Shown here: positions 52,284 to 59,974 of the stretch, piece by piece
Layout: each line of letters starts with the position of its first letter
Position numbering within the stretch: the first letter of the stretch is position 1
Source: Streptomyces pseudovenezuelae
Lineage (GTDB): Bacteria; Actinomycetota; Actinomycetes; Streptomycetales; Streptomycetaceae
NCBI RefSeq assembly: GCF_029892565.1
Contig: NZ_JARXVH010000002.1
Location: 343,501 to 407,500, forward strand
Length of the DNA: 64,000 bases
Direction of reading: 5' to 3'
Notes under the pieces: generated by a model
What the model was told of the DNA's origin: nothing
The model's database searches: none
The model's input: only the letters and a program-made list of their open reading frames with translations
Position numbers and translations under genes: made by a program

Positions 52284-53702
52284 TCAGCAGGTGATCGTGC
52301 CCCTGCGCAGTGCGTGGCCGCTGGTGTTGCCGTCGTCGGACCAGTAGACGGGCTTGGTGCCGCCGGTGCAGGCGTCGGCGCCGGCCACGGCGAAGCCCTC
52401 GTTGTTGAGGTCGGCCATGCCGGAGGGGCGGTTGTAGATCGCCGTGGTGGCGAAGGTGCCGGAGGAGTCGATCCGCAGTGTGCGGTGCTGGCCGTCGCAG
52501 GTGTCGTCGCAGACGGCCCACAGCCGGGAGGCCTGCGACTCCCACTGCAGCTCCATGACGCCGGCCATGCCGCTGCTGATGGACGCGACGCGGGTGGAGG
52601 CGCCCGAGTCCTGGAGGACGTAGCCGTAGATCGTGCCGGTGCCCTCGACGCCGACGAAGAACACCCCCGCGGTGTGGGCGCCGTAGCGGCCGGGGTCGTA
52701 GGCCGAGCCGGTCGAGGAGTCCTTGAAGCCGGCGGCGGTGAGGGTGGCGTCGGGGATCCAAGTGATGCCCTCAAGACCGAGGTTGGAGCCGACCGACGGC
52801 AGGTCGGACGTCAGGTTCCACTCCTTGGTGGCGGTGAGCGTGGTGCTCGTGGAGCCGACGTCGTAGCGCAGGACGGACAGGCGGCTGGTGCCGGACGAGT
52901 CGCCGTTGCGCTCGCTCGCGACGTACGCGCCGCCCGTGGCACCGGCGTCGGTCAGCGTGACGCCCTCGCTGTCGGGCGTGCCGGATCCGCCGGGGAAGCG
53001 CAGGGACTTGCCGGAGGTCCAGCCGCCGGTGGTGTCCGGCTTCCAGGCGGTGGAGCCGTTCGGCACCAGACGCCAGAGCTTTCCGCTGTTCTGCGCCGCC
53101 CAGATCACGCTCCCCTCCTGGTAGAGGCCGCTCAGATCCGAGCCGAACACGTTGGAGGCGTCGGCGGTCGCGACCGAACTGCCACCCGGCCAGGCCGTCG
53201 GTGAAACGCCGCCGCTGCCACAGTCGTTGGGGCCGCCGAGGGTGAGGTCGGCGGAGCCGAAGGCGCCCGTGCCGTCGGGGCAGCGTGACCACGACGGGTC
53301 GGAGTGCTCGGACCAGCTGAAGCTGTCGACCAGCGTGCTGCCGTCCGGGAGATAGAGACGGGCCTGGTCGTCGGAGCCGAGCCCGAACGCGTCATGAACG
53401 TCGAAGGCACGGAACGCTCCGGGAGCGAGCGTGGTCCCGCTGCCTATCGCGTACTTGGAGTTTTTGTTGTCGTCCTTGAGGATCCACCCCGAGAGGTCGA
53501 CGGTGGCGGTGCCCTTGTTGTACAGCTCCACCGAGTCGTGGACGTCCCCGGTGGTCACCACCTCGTTGATGCGGATGTCGTCGGCCGCCGCCGCATGGGC
53601 CGGGGACGCCGTGAGGGCGCCGACGGCCAGCGTCGGGCCGACGATCCCGACAAGGAGGAAGCGGAAGGTGCGGCGCCACCGGCGAACGCGTGATTCGATC
53701 AC
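52284..53702 (-). CDS. Secreted lamin-tail-domain protein
   Basis: The 472-residue protein starts at GTG 53702 with GGA five bases upstream and a signal peptide (FLLVGIVGPTLAVGALTASPAHA). Residues about 33-155 are a lamin tail domain (IRINEVVTTGDVHDSVELYNKGTATVDLSGWILKD, and LAPGAFRAFDV). The rest, about 160-472, is a beta-propeller-like region (SGLYQEGSVIWAAQNSGKLWRL, EGVTLTDAG, LGLEGITWIPD, GVMELQWE) resembling SdiA-regulated or phytase-esterase-like proteins. Catalytic residues are not evident. Lamin tail domains often accompany secreted nucleases or phosphatases; here a scaffolding or binding role is only a guess. Confidence 0.82.
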   Translation of the reverse strand: MIESRVRRWRRTFRFLLVGIVGPTLAVGALTASPAHAAAADDIRINEVVTTGDVHDSVELYNKGTATVDLSGWILKDDNKNSKYAIGSGTTLAPGAFRAFDVHDAFGLGSDDQARLYLPDGSTLVDSFSWSEHSDPSWSRCPDGTGAFGSADLTLGGPNDCGSGGVSPTAWPGGSSVATADASNVFGSDLSGLYQEGSVIWAAQNSGKLWRLVPNGSTAWKPDTTGGWTSGKSLRFPGGSGTPDSEGVTLTDAGATGGAYVASERNGDSSGTSRLSVLRYDVGSTSTTLTATKEWNLTSDLPSVGSNLGLEGITWIPDATLTAAGFKDSSTGSAYDPGRYGAHTAGVFFVGVEGTGTIYGYVLQDSGASTRVASISSGMAGVMELQWESQASRLWAVCDDTCDGQHRTLRIDSSGTFATTAIYNRPSGMADLNNEGFAVAGADACTGGTKPVYWSDDGNTSGHALRRGTITC

Positions 53703-53861
53703 GAAGATCCGTCCTGAGATCGTTTGACAGGCCGCCAGGACCCTTCCTGCCTGGCCCGAACGGGTGCCCTCGCACGGGTGATCGCCCTGTGAACGCTGAA
53801 CCAACCGATCCGCCGCCGGGGACACGGCCGTCGGCGGTGGCAGGCTGGGAGGAGCGAGGTG

Positions 53862-54659
53862 ATGAGGATGGGTGAGCTGCCCGAGGTGGTGTCGCGCGAG
53901 GCGTGGCTGGCCGCCCGCAAGGCGTTGCTGGCGGAGGAGAAGGAGCTCACACGGGCGCGGGACCGGGTCAACGCCCACCGGCGGCGACTGCCGATGGTCC
54001 GCGTCGACAAGCCGTACGCCTTCGGGGGGCCGGACGGGACGCTGAGCCTGCTCGACCTGTTCGAGGGGCGGCCACAACTGGTCGTGCACCACTTCATGTG
54101 GATGTACGACATCGACGCCGACGGCACGGAGCGCCCCCGCGACCACGGCTGCTCAAGCTGTTCCTCGGCGGCGGACCAGATCCCTTCCCGACTGAGGCAA
54201 CTGCACGTCCGCAACACCACGTTGGCCGCCGTGACCCGGGCACCGTACGCCAAGCTGGCCGCGTTCCGGGAGTGGATGGGGTGGACGTTCCCCTGGTACT
54301 CCTCGGCCCTCGGCGACTTCAACTTCGACTTCCACGCCACCCTCGACGAGCGGGTCGCCCCGGTACTGCTCGACTTCCGCACCGAGTCCGAACTCGCCGA
54401 CGCCGGCAAGCCGTGGCACGCCGGTCAGCGCGGTGACTGGCCCGGCATCAGCGCTTTCCTCCGCGTCGGCGACGAGGTGTTCCACACCTACTCCGCCTTC
54501 GGCCGGGGCATCGAGGAGTTCCACAACGGGGACAACTACCTCGACCTCACCGCCCTCGGCCGCCAGGAGGCCTGGGAGGAACCCAAGGGGCGCGCGACAC
54601 CGCTCGGCCTGCACGTCGGGGGTCCGGCGATGCGGCTGCCGGACGAGTACGAGGCCTGA
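53862..54659 (+). CDS. DUF899-family thioredoxin-like protein
   Basis: The 265-residue cytoplasmic protein shows the DUF899 pattern: EVVSREAWLAARKALLAEEKELTRARD, YAFGGPDGTLSLLDLFEGRPQLVVHHFMW, then DHGCSSCSSAADQI, where Cys-Ser-Ser-Cys occupies the thioredoxin-fold redox site, and FPWYSSALGDFNFDFH. Family members are of unknown function with a predicted thioredoxin fold. ATG 53862 has GGAGGAG seven bases upstream; ATG 53868 is an alternative. It diverges from the lamin-tail gene across 159 bp. Confidence 0.82.
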   Translation: MRMGELPEVVSREAWLAARKALLAEEKELTRARDRVNAHRRRLPMVRVDKPYAFGGPDGTLSLLDLFEGRPQLVVHHFMWMYDIDADGTERPRDHGCSSCSSAADQIPSRLRQLHVRNTTLAAVTRAPYAKLAAFREWMGWTFPWYSSALGDFNFDFHATLDERVAPVLLDFRTESELADAGKPWHAGQRGDWPGISAFLRVGDEVFHTYSAFGRGIEEFHNGDNYLDLTALGRQEAWEEPKGRATPLGLHVGGPAMRLPDEYEA

Positions 54660-54706
54660 CCGTCACGCCCCTCGGGTCTCTGTCGTCGTCGTGTCCGCCG
54701 GGCCGG

Positions 54707-55534
54707 TCAGGGCTTGATGCCCACGCCGGTCCAGAGGCTGACCACGGCGTCGGTCAGCGGCTCCGCGCCGTCCTCCGTGGCCGTGGCCGCGTCCGGGCGC
54801 CAGCGGTAGCCGACCGAGACGCCGGGCTCCAGGAGGTCGAGGCCGTCGAAGAAGCGGGCCACGGCGGCCTGCGAGCGGAACTGCACGGGCGTACCGGCAT
54901 TGGTGTAGATGTCGGTCACCTTCTGCCAGGTGTCCGGGTCGAAGTCGGGCGTGCAGTGGCTGAGCGCGAGCGCGCTGCCGGAGGGCAGGAAGTCCAGCAG
55001 ACGGCTCACGATCCCGTACGGGTCCTGCGCGTCGGTGACGAAGTGCATCAGCGCGTTCAGGGACAGCGCGATCGGCTGGTCGAGGTCCAGGACGTCGGAC
55101 AGCGCCGGCGAGTCGAGAAGGGCGCCCGGGTCGTTGACGTCCGCCTCGATGTACGTGGTGCGGCCCTGGGGCGTGCTGCGCATCAGACGCTCGGCGTACT
55201 TGAGGACCAGCGGGTCGTTGTCGGCGTACACGACACGGGCGTCGGGCACGACGGACTGGGCGACCTGGTGCAGGTTCGGCTCGGTGGGGATCCCGGTGCC
55301 GATGTCCAGCCACTGGCGGATGCCGTGCTCCCGCGCGAGGACCCGGGTGGCCCGGTGCATGAAGGCACGGTTCTCACGGGCGCAGACGAAGATGCCGGGG
55401 TAGACCTCGGCGACCGCCTCGGCCGCCTTCTTGTCGATCTCGAAGTGGTCCTTGCCGCCCAGGTAGTAGTCGTACATCCGGGCCGAGTGCGGCCTGCTGG
55501 TGTCGATGTCCCGCGCTGCGTGGGGGGTGGTCAT
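54707..55534 (-). CDS. DUF574-type SAM-dependent methyltransferase (copy 1)
   Basis: The 275-residue protein has the DUF574 N-terminus (DTSRPHSARMYDYYLGGKDHFEID) and SAM loop LDIGTGIPTEPNLHQVAQ, then acidic DNDP in VVYADNDPLVLKYAERL, LNALMHFVTD, and LEPGVSVGYRWRPD near the end. Substrates of this actinomycete family are unknown. ATG 55534 overlaps the DUF397 stop (ATGA) and has GAAAGGGA upstream. It ends the XRE - DUF397 - methyltransferase operon. A second copy sits at 58947. Confidence 0.9.
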   Translation of the reverse strand: MTTPHAARDIDTSRPHSARMYDYYLGGKDHFEIDKKAAEAVAEVYPGIFVCARENRAFMHRATRVLAREHGIRQWLDIGTGIPTEPNLHQVAQSVVPDARVVYADNDPLVLKYAERLMRSTPQGRTTYIEADVNDPGALLDSPALSDVLDLDQPIALSLNALMHFVTDAQDPYGIVSRLLDFLPSGSALALSHCTPDFDPDTWQKVTDIYTNAGTPVQFRSQAAVARFFDGLDLLEPGVSVGYRWRPDAATATEDGAEPLTDAVVSLWTGVGIKP

Positions 55535-55824
55535 GCTGTCCCTTTCAACTGGTGTGCGCTGACGTGCCGGCCGGCGCGACCGACCGTCAGGTGATCGGCG
55601 AGGCCCTTCTTGACCCCTTCGACGAACGCGCTGATCTCCTGCGGCGTGTAGATCAGGGCGGGCCCCGCCGGATCCGTCGACTGCCGCAACGCGACCCGGC
55701 CGTCGGCGAGTCGCTTGGTCTCCACGCACTGGCCCCCGTTGGGGCCGCTCCAGGGGCATTCCCAGCCCTGCTCGCCCAGGTCGGAGGCGGGCATCCCGTT
55801 GTAGACGCTGCCGGTGGTGGTCAT
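55531..55824 (-). CDS. DUF397 small protein
   Basis: The 97-residue protein has the DUF397 core (GGQCVETKRLADGRVALRQSTDPAGPALIYTPQEISAFVEGVKKGLADHL). DUF397 proteins accompany XRE-DUF5753 regulators at whiJ- and abaA-like loci of Streptomyces and are thought to bind and modulate that partner. The start overlaps the XRE stop and its own stop overlaps the methyltransferase start, so three genes are translationally coupled. The N-terminal part (VYNGMPASDLGEQGWECPWSGPNG) carries a Cys pair with GGQC. Confidence 0.9.
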   Translation of the reverse strand: MTTTGSVYNGMPASDLGEQGWECPWSGPNGGQCVETKRLADGRVALRQSTDPAGPALIYTPQEISAFVEGVKKGLADHLTVGRAGRHVSAHQLKGTA

Positions 55825-56693
55825 GAGTACTCCTTGCGCATACGGGTCAGGAGCGCCCTGCTGTCCGCCGACGAGGTGAGCAGCGACATCCGGTTGTGCG
55901 CCTCCAGATGGGCGGAGACGTCGGAACGCTGGTCCAGGTACATGGAGGCGGACAGGATCTCGCTGTAGACGACGTCCGGCAGCTCGGGCTCCTCGAACCG
56001 GAAGTAGGTGAAGGGGGCGCACGCGCCGACATGGGCGCCCGCGGTGAACGGAACGATGTCGAGGCTCACGTGCTCCAGCTCCGAGACCTCCAGGAGCCGG
56101 TCTATCTGCTCCCGCATCACCTCGGGGCCGCCGACCACGCGGTGCAGCACGGCCTCTTCCATCACGACCCACAGTGTGGGCGCGTCCGGTCTGGTCAGCA
56201 GACTCTGACGCTTCAACCGCAGGTCGACGCGTCTGCGCAGGTCCTCTTCGCTCTCGTTCGGGAAGCCGCCGCGCAGTACGCCACGCGCGTACCCCCACGT
56301 CTGCAGCAGGCCCGTGACGTAGTGGGGCTCGTAGGTGCGCAGGGTCTTGGCGCCGGTCTCCAGACTCACGTAGGCGGAGAACCAGGTCGGCAGGACATCA
56401 CGGTAGGCGTGCCACCAGCCCGGCTCGTTGGCCTGCTCGGCGAGGGCGACGAACTCGTCGATCTCCTGCCGGTCGGCCCCGTAGGTCTCGAGCAGCTTCT
56501 CCACGTACAGCGGCTTGAGGGCGACCTCCGCCTTCTCCAGCCGGCGGATCGTCAGCGTCTTCACCCGCAGCGCCGTGGCCGCGTCCTCCAGCGAGGCGCC
56601 CGCGCTCTGCCGCCGCTCCTGCAGCCGCCTGCCGAGGATCATACGGAGAACCGTGGGCGCACTGGCGCCACTGCCCGAGCGAGCCTCGTTCAC
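55821..56693 (-). CDS. XRE-family regulator with DUF5753 (WhiJ/Scr1-like)
   Basis: The 290-residue protein has an XRE helix-turn-helix (about 18-72): LGRRLQERRQSAGASLEDAATALRVKTLTIRRLEKAE, then a DUF5753 domain: RTYEPHYVTGLLQTWGYARGVL, RQSLLTRPDAPTLWVVMEEAVLHRVVGG, LEHVSLDIVPFTAG. This architecture defines the WhiJ-type regulators controlling development and antibiotic production. GTG 56693 has AGGAGGT upstream. Its DUF397 partner follows with ATGA overlap. The divergent RsbW-like ATPase completes the WhiJ-type locus. Confidence 0.92.
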   Translation of the reverse strand: MNEARSGSGASAPTVLRMILGRRLQERRQSAGASLEDAATALRVKTLTIRRLEKAEVALKPLYVEKLLETYGADRQEIDEFVALAEQANEPGWWHAYRDVLPTWFSAYVSLETGAKTLRTYEPHYVTGLLQTWGYARGVLRGGFPNESEEDLRRRVDLRLKRQSLLTRPDAPTLWVVMEEAVLHRVVGGPEVMREQIDRLLEVSELEHVSLDIVPFTAGAHVGACAPFTYFRFEEPELPDVVYSEILSASMYLDQRSDVSAHLEAHNRMSLLTSSADSRALLTRMRKEYS

Positions 56694-57013
56694 GCCCTAC
56701 CTCCTGAAGGACAGTCATCAGCAGCAGTCTGACAGCGACTTGATGATGCCACCATACGGATAACCTCCCGGTGAAATTATCAGGGAGTCGGTTGCAGCAT
56801 GAAGTGAACTACGAGCATGATTGGTTGAGTGAGCGATCAACCCGAGCGCGCCCACGCGTCAGTCAACATGCCGCCTACTCCGTGGAGTTGGCGTGGTCAG
56901 GCGTTCGGACTGTCCGGCCGTGCCTCGAACACCCCTGCCGGGGGCGGCCGTTCTCTGTCGTACGTCTCCTTGCTCGCCCCGCTGCGCCCGTCCTCCCACG
57001 GAAGGCGAACACC
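56694..57013. other. 320-bp divergent regulatory region with inverted repeat
   Basis: Promoters for the XRE operon and the ATPase gene should lie here. The centre is less GC-rich (ATACGGATAACC, GTGAAATTATCAGGG). GGTTGA (56823-56828) and TCAACC (56837-56842) form a perfect 6-bp inverted repeat with an 8-base spacer, and CTCCC/GGGAG (56765-56787) a weaker one. A long frame from 56771 into the ATPase has no binding site. XRE autoregulation at these sites is inference. Confidence 0.5.
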
Positions 57014-57463
57014 GTGTCCCCCCACACGACTTCCCTCTCCTCCTTGTTAGACACCGGCGGCCCCGACCGCTCCCACTGGCTCGAACTCCCCGCCAGACGG
57101 GAGAGCGTCAGAGCCGCCCGCCACGGCGTGAGCGCCTGCCTCCGCTCGTGGCGGGTACCGGCCGAGGTGTGCGCCGACGCCGTCCTGCTGGTGTCCGAGC
57201 TGGTCACCAACGCGGTCGTCCACACGCTCAGTTCGCGGGTTCTGTGCGGCGTCGCGCTCATCGGCGAGGAGCGCCTGCGGGTCGAGGTCCACGACTACGA
57301 CAACGCCGCGCTCAGCCCGACCCGGGGCCGGCCGACCGTCGACTGCGAGACCGGCCGCGGGCTGCTGATCGTGCAGGAGGTCGCCGACACCTGGGGGGCC
57401 GAGCGCTCGACCCGTACGAAGGGCAACGTTGTCTGGGCGACACTGCGCGGCGCCTGCGTCTGA
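57014..57463 (+). CDS. RsbW-like ATPase (anti-sigma factor kinase family), TTA-containing
   Basis: The 149-residue protein has a GHKL/HATPase fold: SVRAARHGVSACLRSW, N-box LLVSELVTNAVVH, VEVHDYDNA as the Asp-containing motif, and GRGLLIVQEVADTWG as the glycine box. It resembles SpoIIAB/RsbW proteins, which bind sigma factors and phosphorylate anti-anti-sigma partners, though no sigma gene adjoins. GTG 57014 has GGAAGG eight bases upstream. Codon 12 is TTA (57047-57049), so translation should need the bldA tRNA. It diverges from the XRE operon and converges with the PP2C gene at 57486. Confidence 0.9.
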   Translation: MSPHTTSLSSLLDTGGPDRSHWLELPARRESVRAARHGVSACLRSWRVPAEVCADAVLLVSELVTNAVVHTLSSRVLCGVALIGEERLRVEVHDYDNAALSPTRGRPTVDCETGRGLLIVQEVADTWGAERSTRTKGNVVWATLRGACV

Positions 57464-57485
57464 GGGGCGGGCGGTGGGCGCGGTG

Positions 57486-58904
57486 CTACGAGGGTGTCAG
57501 CTCGGCGAGCAACACCGTCCGGTCGTCCGCGCCCGGCGCGGCGGCGGCATCGTCCAGCAGTTCCTCGCACAGCGACCGCAGGTCGTCGCCACCGGGCGCC
57601 CGCGTGACCGCGGTGTCGAGGGCATGAGCGAGGCGGGTGATGCCCTCTTCGATGTCGCATTGGCGGGATTCGACGAGCCCGTCGCTGTAGAGGACGAGCA
57701 GGGTCGGCTCGGTCACGGTCAGGACGGTGGTCTCGTAGCGCCCCGCGCCGAGGCCCAGGGGCAGGCCCGCGTTGGCGAGTACGACCGGGGCGGCCGGTCC
57801 GTCGCCGGGCCGGAGCAGTGGGGGAGGGTGGCCGGCGCCCACCAGTGTGCAGGTGCGCTGCCGCCGATCCCACTCGGCGTACATGCAGGTGGCGAAGGAG
57901 GCCCCGGGGATGGCGGCGGCGAGCGCGTCGAGGCGGTCCATCAGCTCGGCGGGCGAGAGGTCGAGCCCCGCCAGGGTACGGACAGCCGTGCTCAACTGGA
58001 TCATGGCGACGGCCGATTCGGGACCGTGCCCCATCGCGTCCCCGACGATCAGGCCCACCCGGCCCCCGGGCCGGGGCAGCGCGTCGAACCAGTCGCCGCC
58101 GATGATGTTCCCGTCGCCCGCCGGGAGGTAGCCGTGGGCGATGCGGCACCCGGGGAAGTCGTGGTCCGCCGTGGGCAGCAGGCTGTTGCGGATGGCCAGC
58201 GCGGTGCGCCGCTCCCGCTCGTAGCGGCGCGCGTTGTCCAGCGCGACACAGGCCCGCGCGGCCAGCCGCTCCACCGCCACGGCGTCCCCGCGCTCGAAGG
58301 GCGGCTGATCGGGGCCGCGGGTGCAGGCGATGAAGCCGACCGCGACATCCCGCAGATGCAGCGGCACGACCAGGAACGACGTGCTGTCGAGGAGACTGCG
58401 GATGCCCTCGTCGTCGGGTCCCGACGCGCTCAGGCGTTCACTCGTGTGCGGGTCGACCGCGTCGAGCAACTGCGAGCGCTTGTCGGCCAGAGCGCGGGCG
58501 TACGGCGTCTCCCGCGGAAAGACGATCACCTGGTCGACGGGCAGCAGCGGCTCCCAGTCCTCGGCCGCCTCCGCCCCCACCCGCAGCGCGAGCCGGCGCG
58601 CCTCGACCTGGGGCGGGTCCGAGCCCGCGTAGGCGTTCTCCTCAAGGAGCCACCGCTCCAGCAGATAGACCGACGCCGCGTCGCAGAACGCCGGCGACAG
58701 CGCGTGCACGACGTGGCTTCCCGTCATGTGCAGATCCAGCTCGGAGCCGATGACATCGGCCGCGGGGGAGAAGAACAGACGACGGCGCTGTGACACGGGG
58801 GAGAGCGCACCGTCCGGTAGGTGGCGGGCTTCGTTGCGCAGGGTCTTGCCTTTCCGGGTGGGGCCGGGGTCGGCCGCGTGCCAGGCGTGGGCGCCTCGCC
58901 GCAA
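57486..58904 (-). CDS. GAF-containing PP2C (SpoIIE-type) phosphatase
   Basis: The C-terminal half is a SpoIIE phosphatase: RNSLLPTADHDFPG, metal site GGDWFDALP, GDAMGHGPESA, LVLYSDGLVE and ADDRTVLLAEL. The N-terminal half is GAF-like (SAFCDAASVYLLERW, TSFLVVPLHLRDVAVGFIACTRG), probably sensing a ligand. The start is unresolved: TTG 58904 has no binding site, while CTG 58841 lies seven bases after GGAAAGG, and no ATG or GTG is near. It converges with the RsbW-like ATPase, a classical phosphatase-kinase pair, and diverges from the second methyltransferase. Confidence 0.85.
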   Translation of the reverse strand: MRRGAHAWHAADPGPTRKGKTLRNEARHLPDGALSPVSQRRRLFFSPAADVIGSELDLHMTGSHVVHALSPAFCDAASVYLLERWLLEENAYAGSDPPQVEARRLALRVGAEAAEDWEPLLPVDQVIVFPRETPYARALADKRSQLLDAVDPHTSERLSASGPDDEGIRSLLDSTSFLVVPLHLRDVAVGFIACTRGPDQPPFERGDAVAVERLAARACVALDNARRYERERRTALAIRNSLLPTADHDFPGCRIAHGYLPAGDGNIIGGDWFDALPRPGGRVGLIVGDAMGHGPESAVAMIQLSTAVRTLAGLDLSPAELMDRLDALAAAIPGASFATCMYAEWDRRQRTCTLVGAGHPPPLLRPGDGPAAPVVLANAGLPLGLGAGRYETTVLTVTEPTLLVLYSDGLVESRQCDIEEGITRLAHALDTAVTRAPGGDDLRSLCEELLDDAAAAPGADDRTVLLAELTPS

Positions 58905-58946
58905 CGGGGAGAACTATATGATGGGACGTCAAGCCGCCCGAGAAAC

Positions 58947-59765
58947 ATGGGAGTTGTGGTGCAGCAGGGTCTCCCGGAGAACGCGACGCCGAACAAGGCG
59001 AGTGTTGCCCGCATGTACGACGCCATGCTGGGCGGCGAGCACAACTTCGCCATAGACCGGGAGGCGCTCGCGGCGTTCACCGCCATCGACCCCCAGGTCC
59101 GCACCCTGGCCAGGGCGAACCGCGCCTTCCTCGGCCGCGCCGTGCGCTTCCTGATCGCCTCCGGGGTACGGCAGTTCATCGACCTCGGCTCGGGCATCCC
59201 CACCCAGGGCAACGTCCACGAGGTGGCGCAGGCCGCCGACCCGGACAGCCGGGTGGTCTACGTCGACAACGACCCCGTGGCCGTCGCGCACAGCGCCGCC
59301 CTGCTGGCCGACAACCCGGGCGCGGACATCCTCGACGGCGACATCCGCCGGCCCGCCGACATCCTGGCGGCCCCGCAGGTGCGCAAGCTCATCGACCTCG
59401 ACCAGCCCGTCGCCGTACTGATGATCACGATCCTGCACTTCATCTCGCCGGAGGAGAACCCGGCCGGGATCGTCGCCGACTTCCGGGACACGCTGCCCGA
59501 CGAGGGCTGGCTGGCGCTCACGCACGCCACCAACGAGGACCGCCCCGACACCGCCGCCGCCGTCGGGCAGCTGTACCGGGCCAAGGCCACCTCCCCGGTG
59601 ACCGCCCGTTCCCGCGACGAGATCCAGCACCTCTTCGACGGTTTCGACCTCGTCGAACCGGGCCTGGTCCACGTACCCCTGTGGCGTCCGGACCCGCAGG
59701 ACGAGATCCCGGAGAACCCCACGGAGTACTGGGTGTACGCGGGCGTCGGCCGCAAGCGGAGCTAG
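58947..59765 (+). CDS. DUF574-type SAM-dependent methyltransferase (copy 2)
   Basis: The 272-residue protein has NKASVARMYDAMLGGEHNFAIDREAL, SAM loop IDLGSGIPTQGNVHEVAQ, DNDP in VVYVDNDPVAVAHSA and VEPGLVHVPLWRPD. It is a paralogue of the 54707 gene with the same motif order but clear divergence in flanks. The ATG at 58947 lacks a strong binding site; GTG codons follow at 58956 and 58959. AACTATATGATG (58912-58923) just upstream could serve as a promoter core. It diverges from the PP2C gene with only 42-105 bp between. Confidence 0.88.
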   Translation: MGVVVQQGLPENATPNKASVARMYDAMLGGEHNFAIDREALAAFTAIDPQVRTLARANRAFLGRAVRFLIASGVRQFIDLGSGIPTQGNVHEVAQAADPDSRVVYVDNDPVAVAHSAALLADNPGADILDGDIRRPADILAAPQVRKLIDLDQPVAVLMITILHFISPEENPAGIVADFRDTLPDEGWLALTHATNEDRPDTAAAVGQLYRAKATSPVTARSRDEIQHLFDGFDLVEPGLVHVPLWRPDPQDEIPENPTEYWVYAGVGRKRS

Positions 59766-59850
59766 CGCGCGGGCAGTTCGGAAACGGGGTGTCGCACACG
59801 GTGCGATTTGGGGGCCGTCACGGATGGTGACCGGACCCCTGTGCGTGTGA

Positions 59851-59892
59851 TCGTCGGAGTGCCATCGCACCTCCGACGAAGGAGAACTCCTT
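59851..59892 (+). promoter_or_regulatory. Long leader hairpin upstream of the antiporter
   Basis: TCGTCGGAG (59851-59859) and CTCCGACGA (59871-59879) are perfect 9-bp arms; inside, TGC and GCA extend the stem around a CATC loop with one bulged base. A second small stem AAGGAG-AA-CTCCTT (59879-59892) follows directly. Together they precede the antiporter start by 83-124 bp. It may be a terminator for the methyltransferase or a regulatory leader; no known riboswitch class is recognised. A 22-codon frame (59903-59971) ends at the antiporter binding site. Confidence 0.45.
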
Positions 59893-59974
59893 ATCCATCC
59901 CCGTGAGTCGAAGACACCCCGTGCCCGCGACATCCGGACATCCCATACCCGCGCCCTCCGGCAGGAGGTGACCC

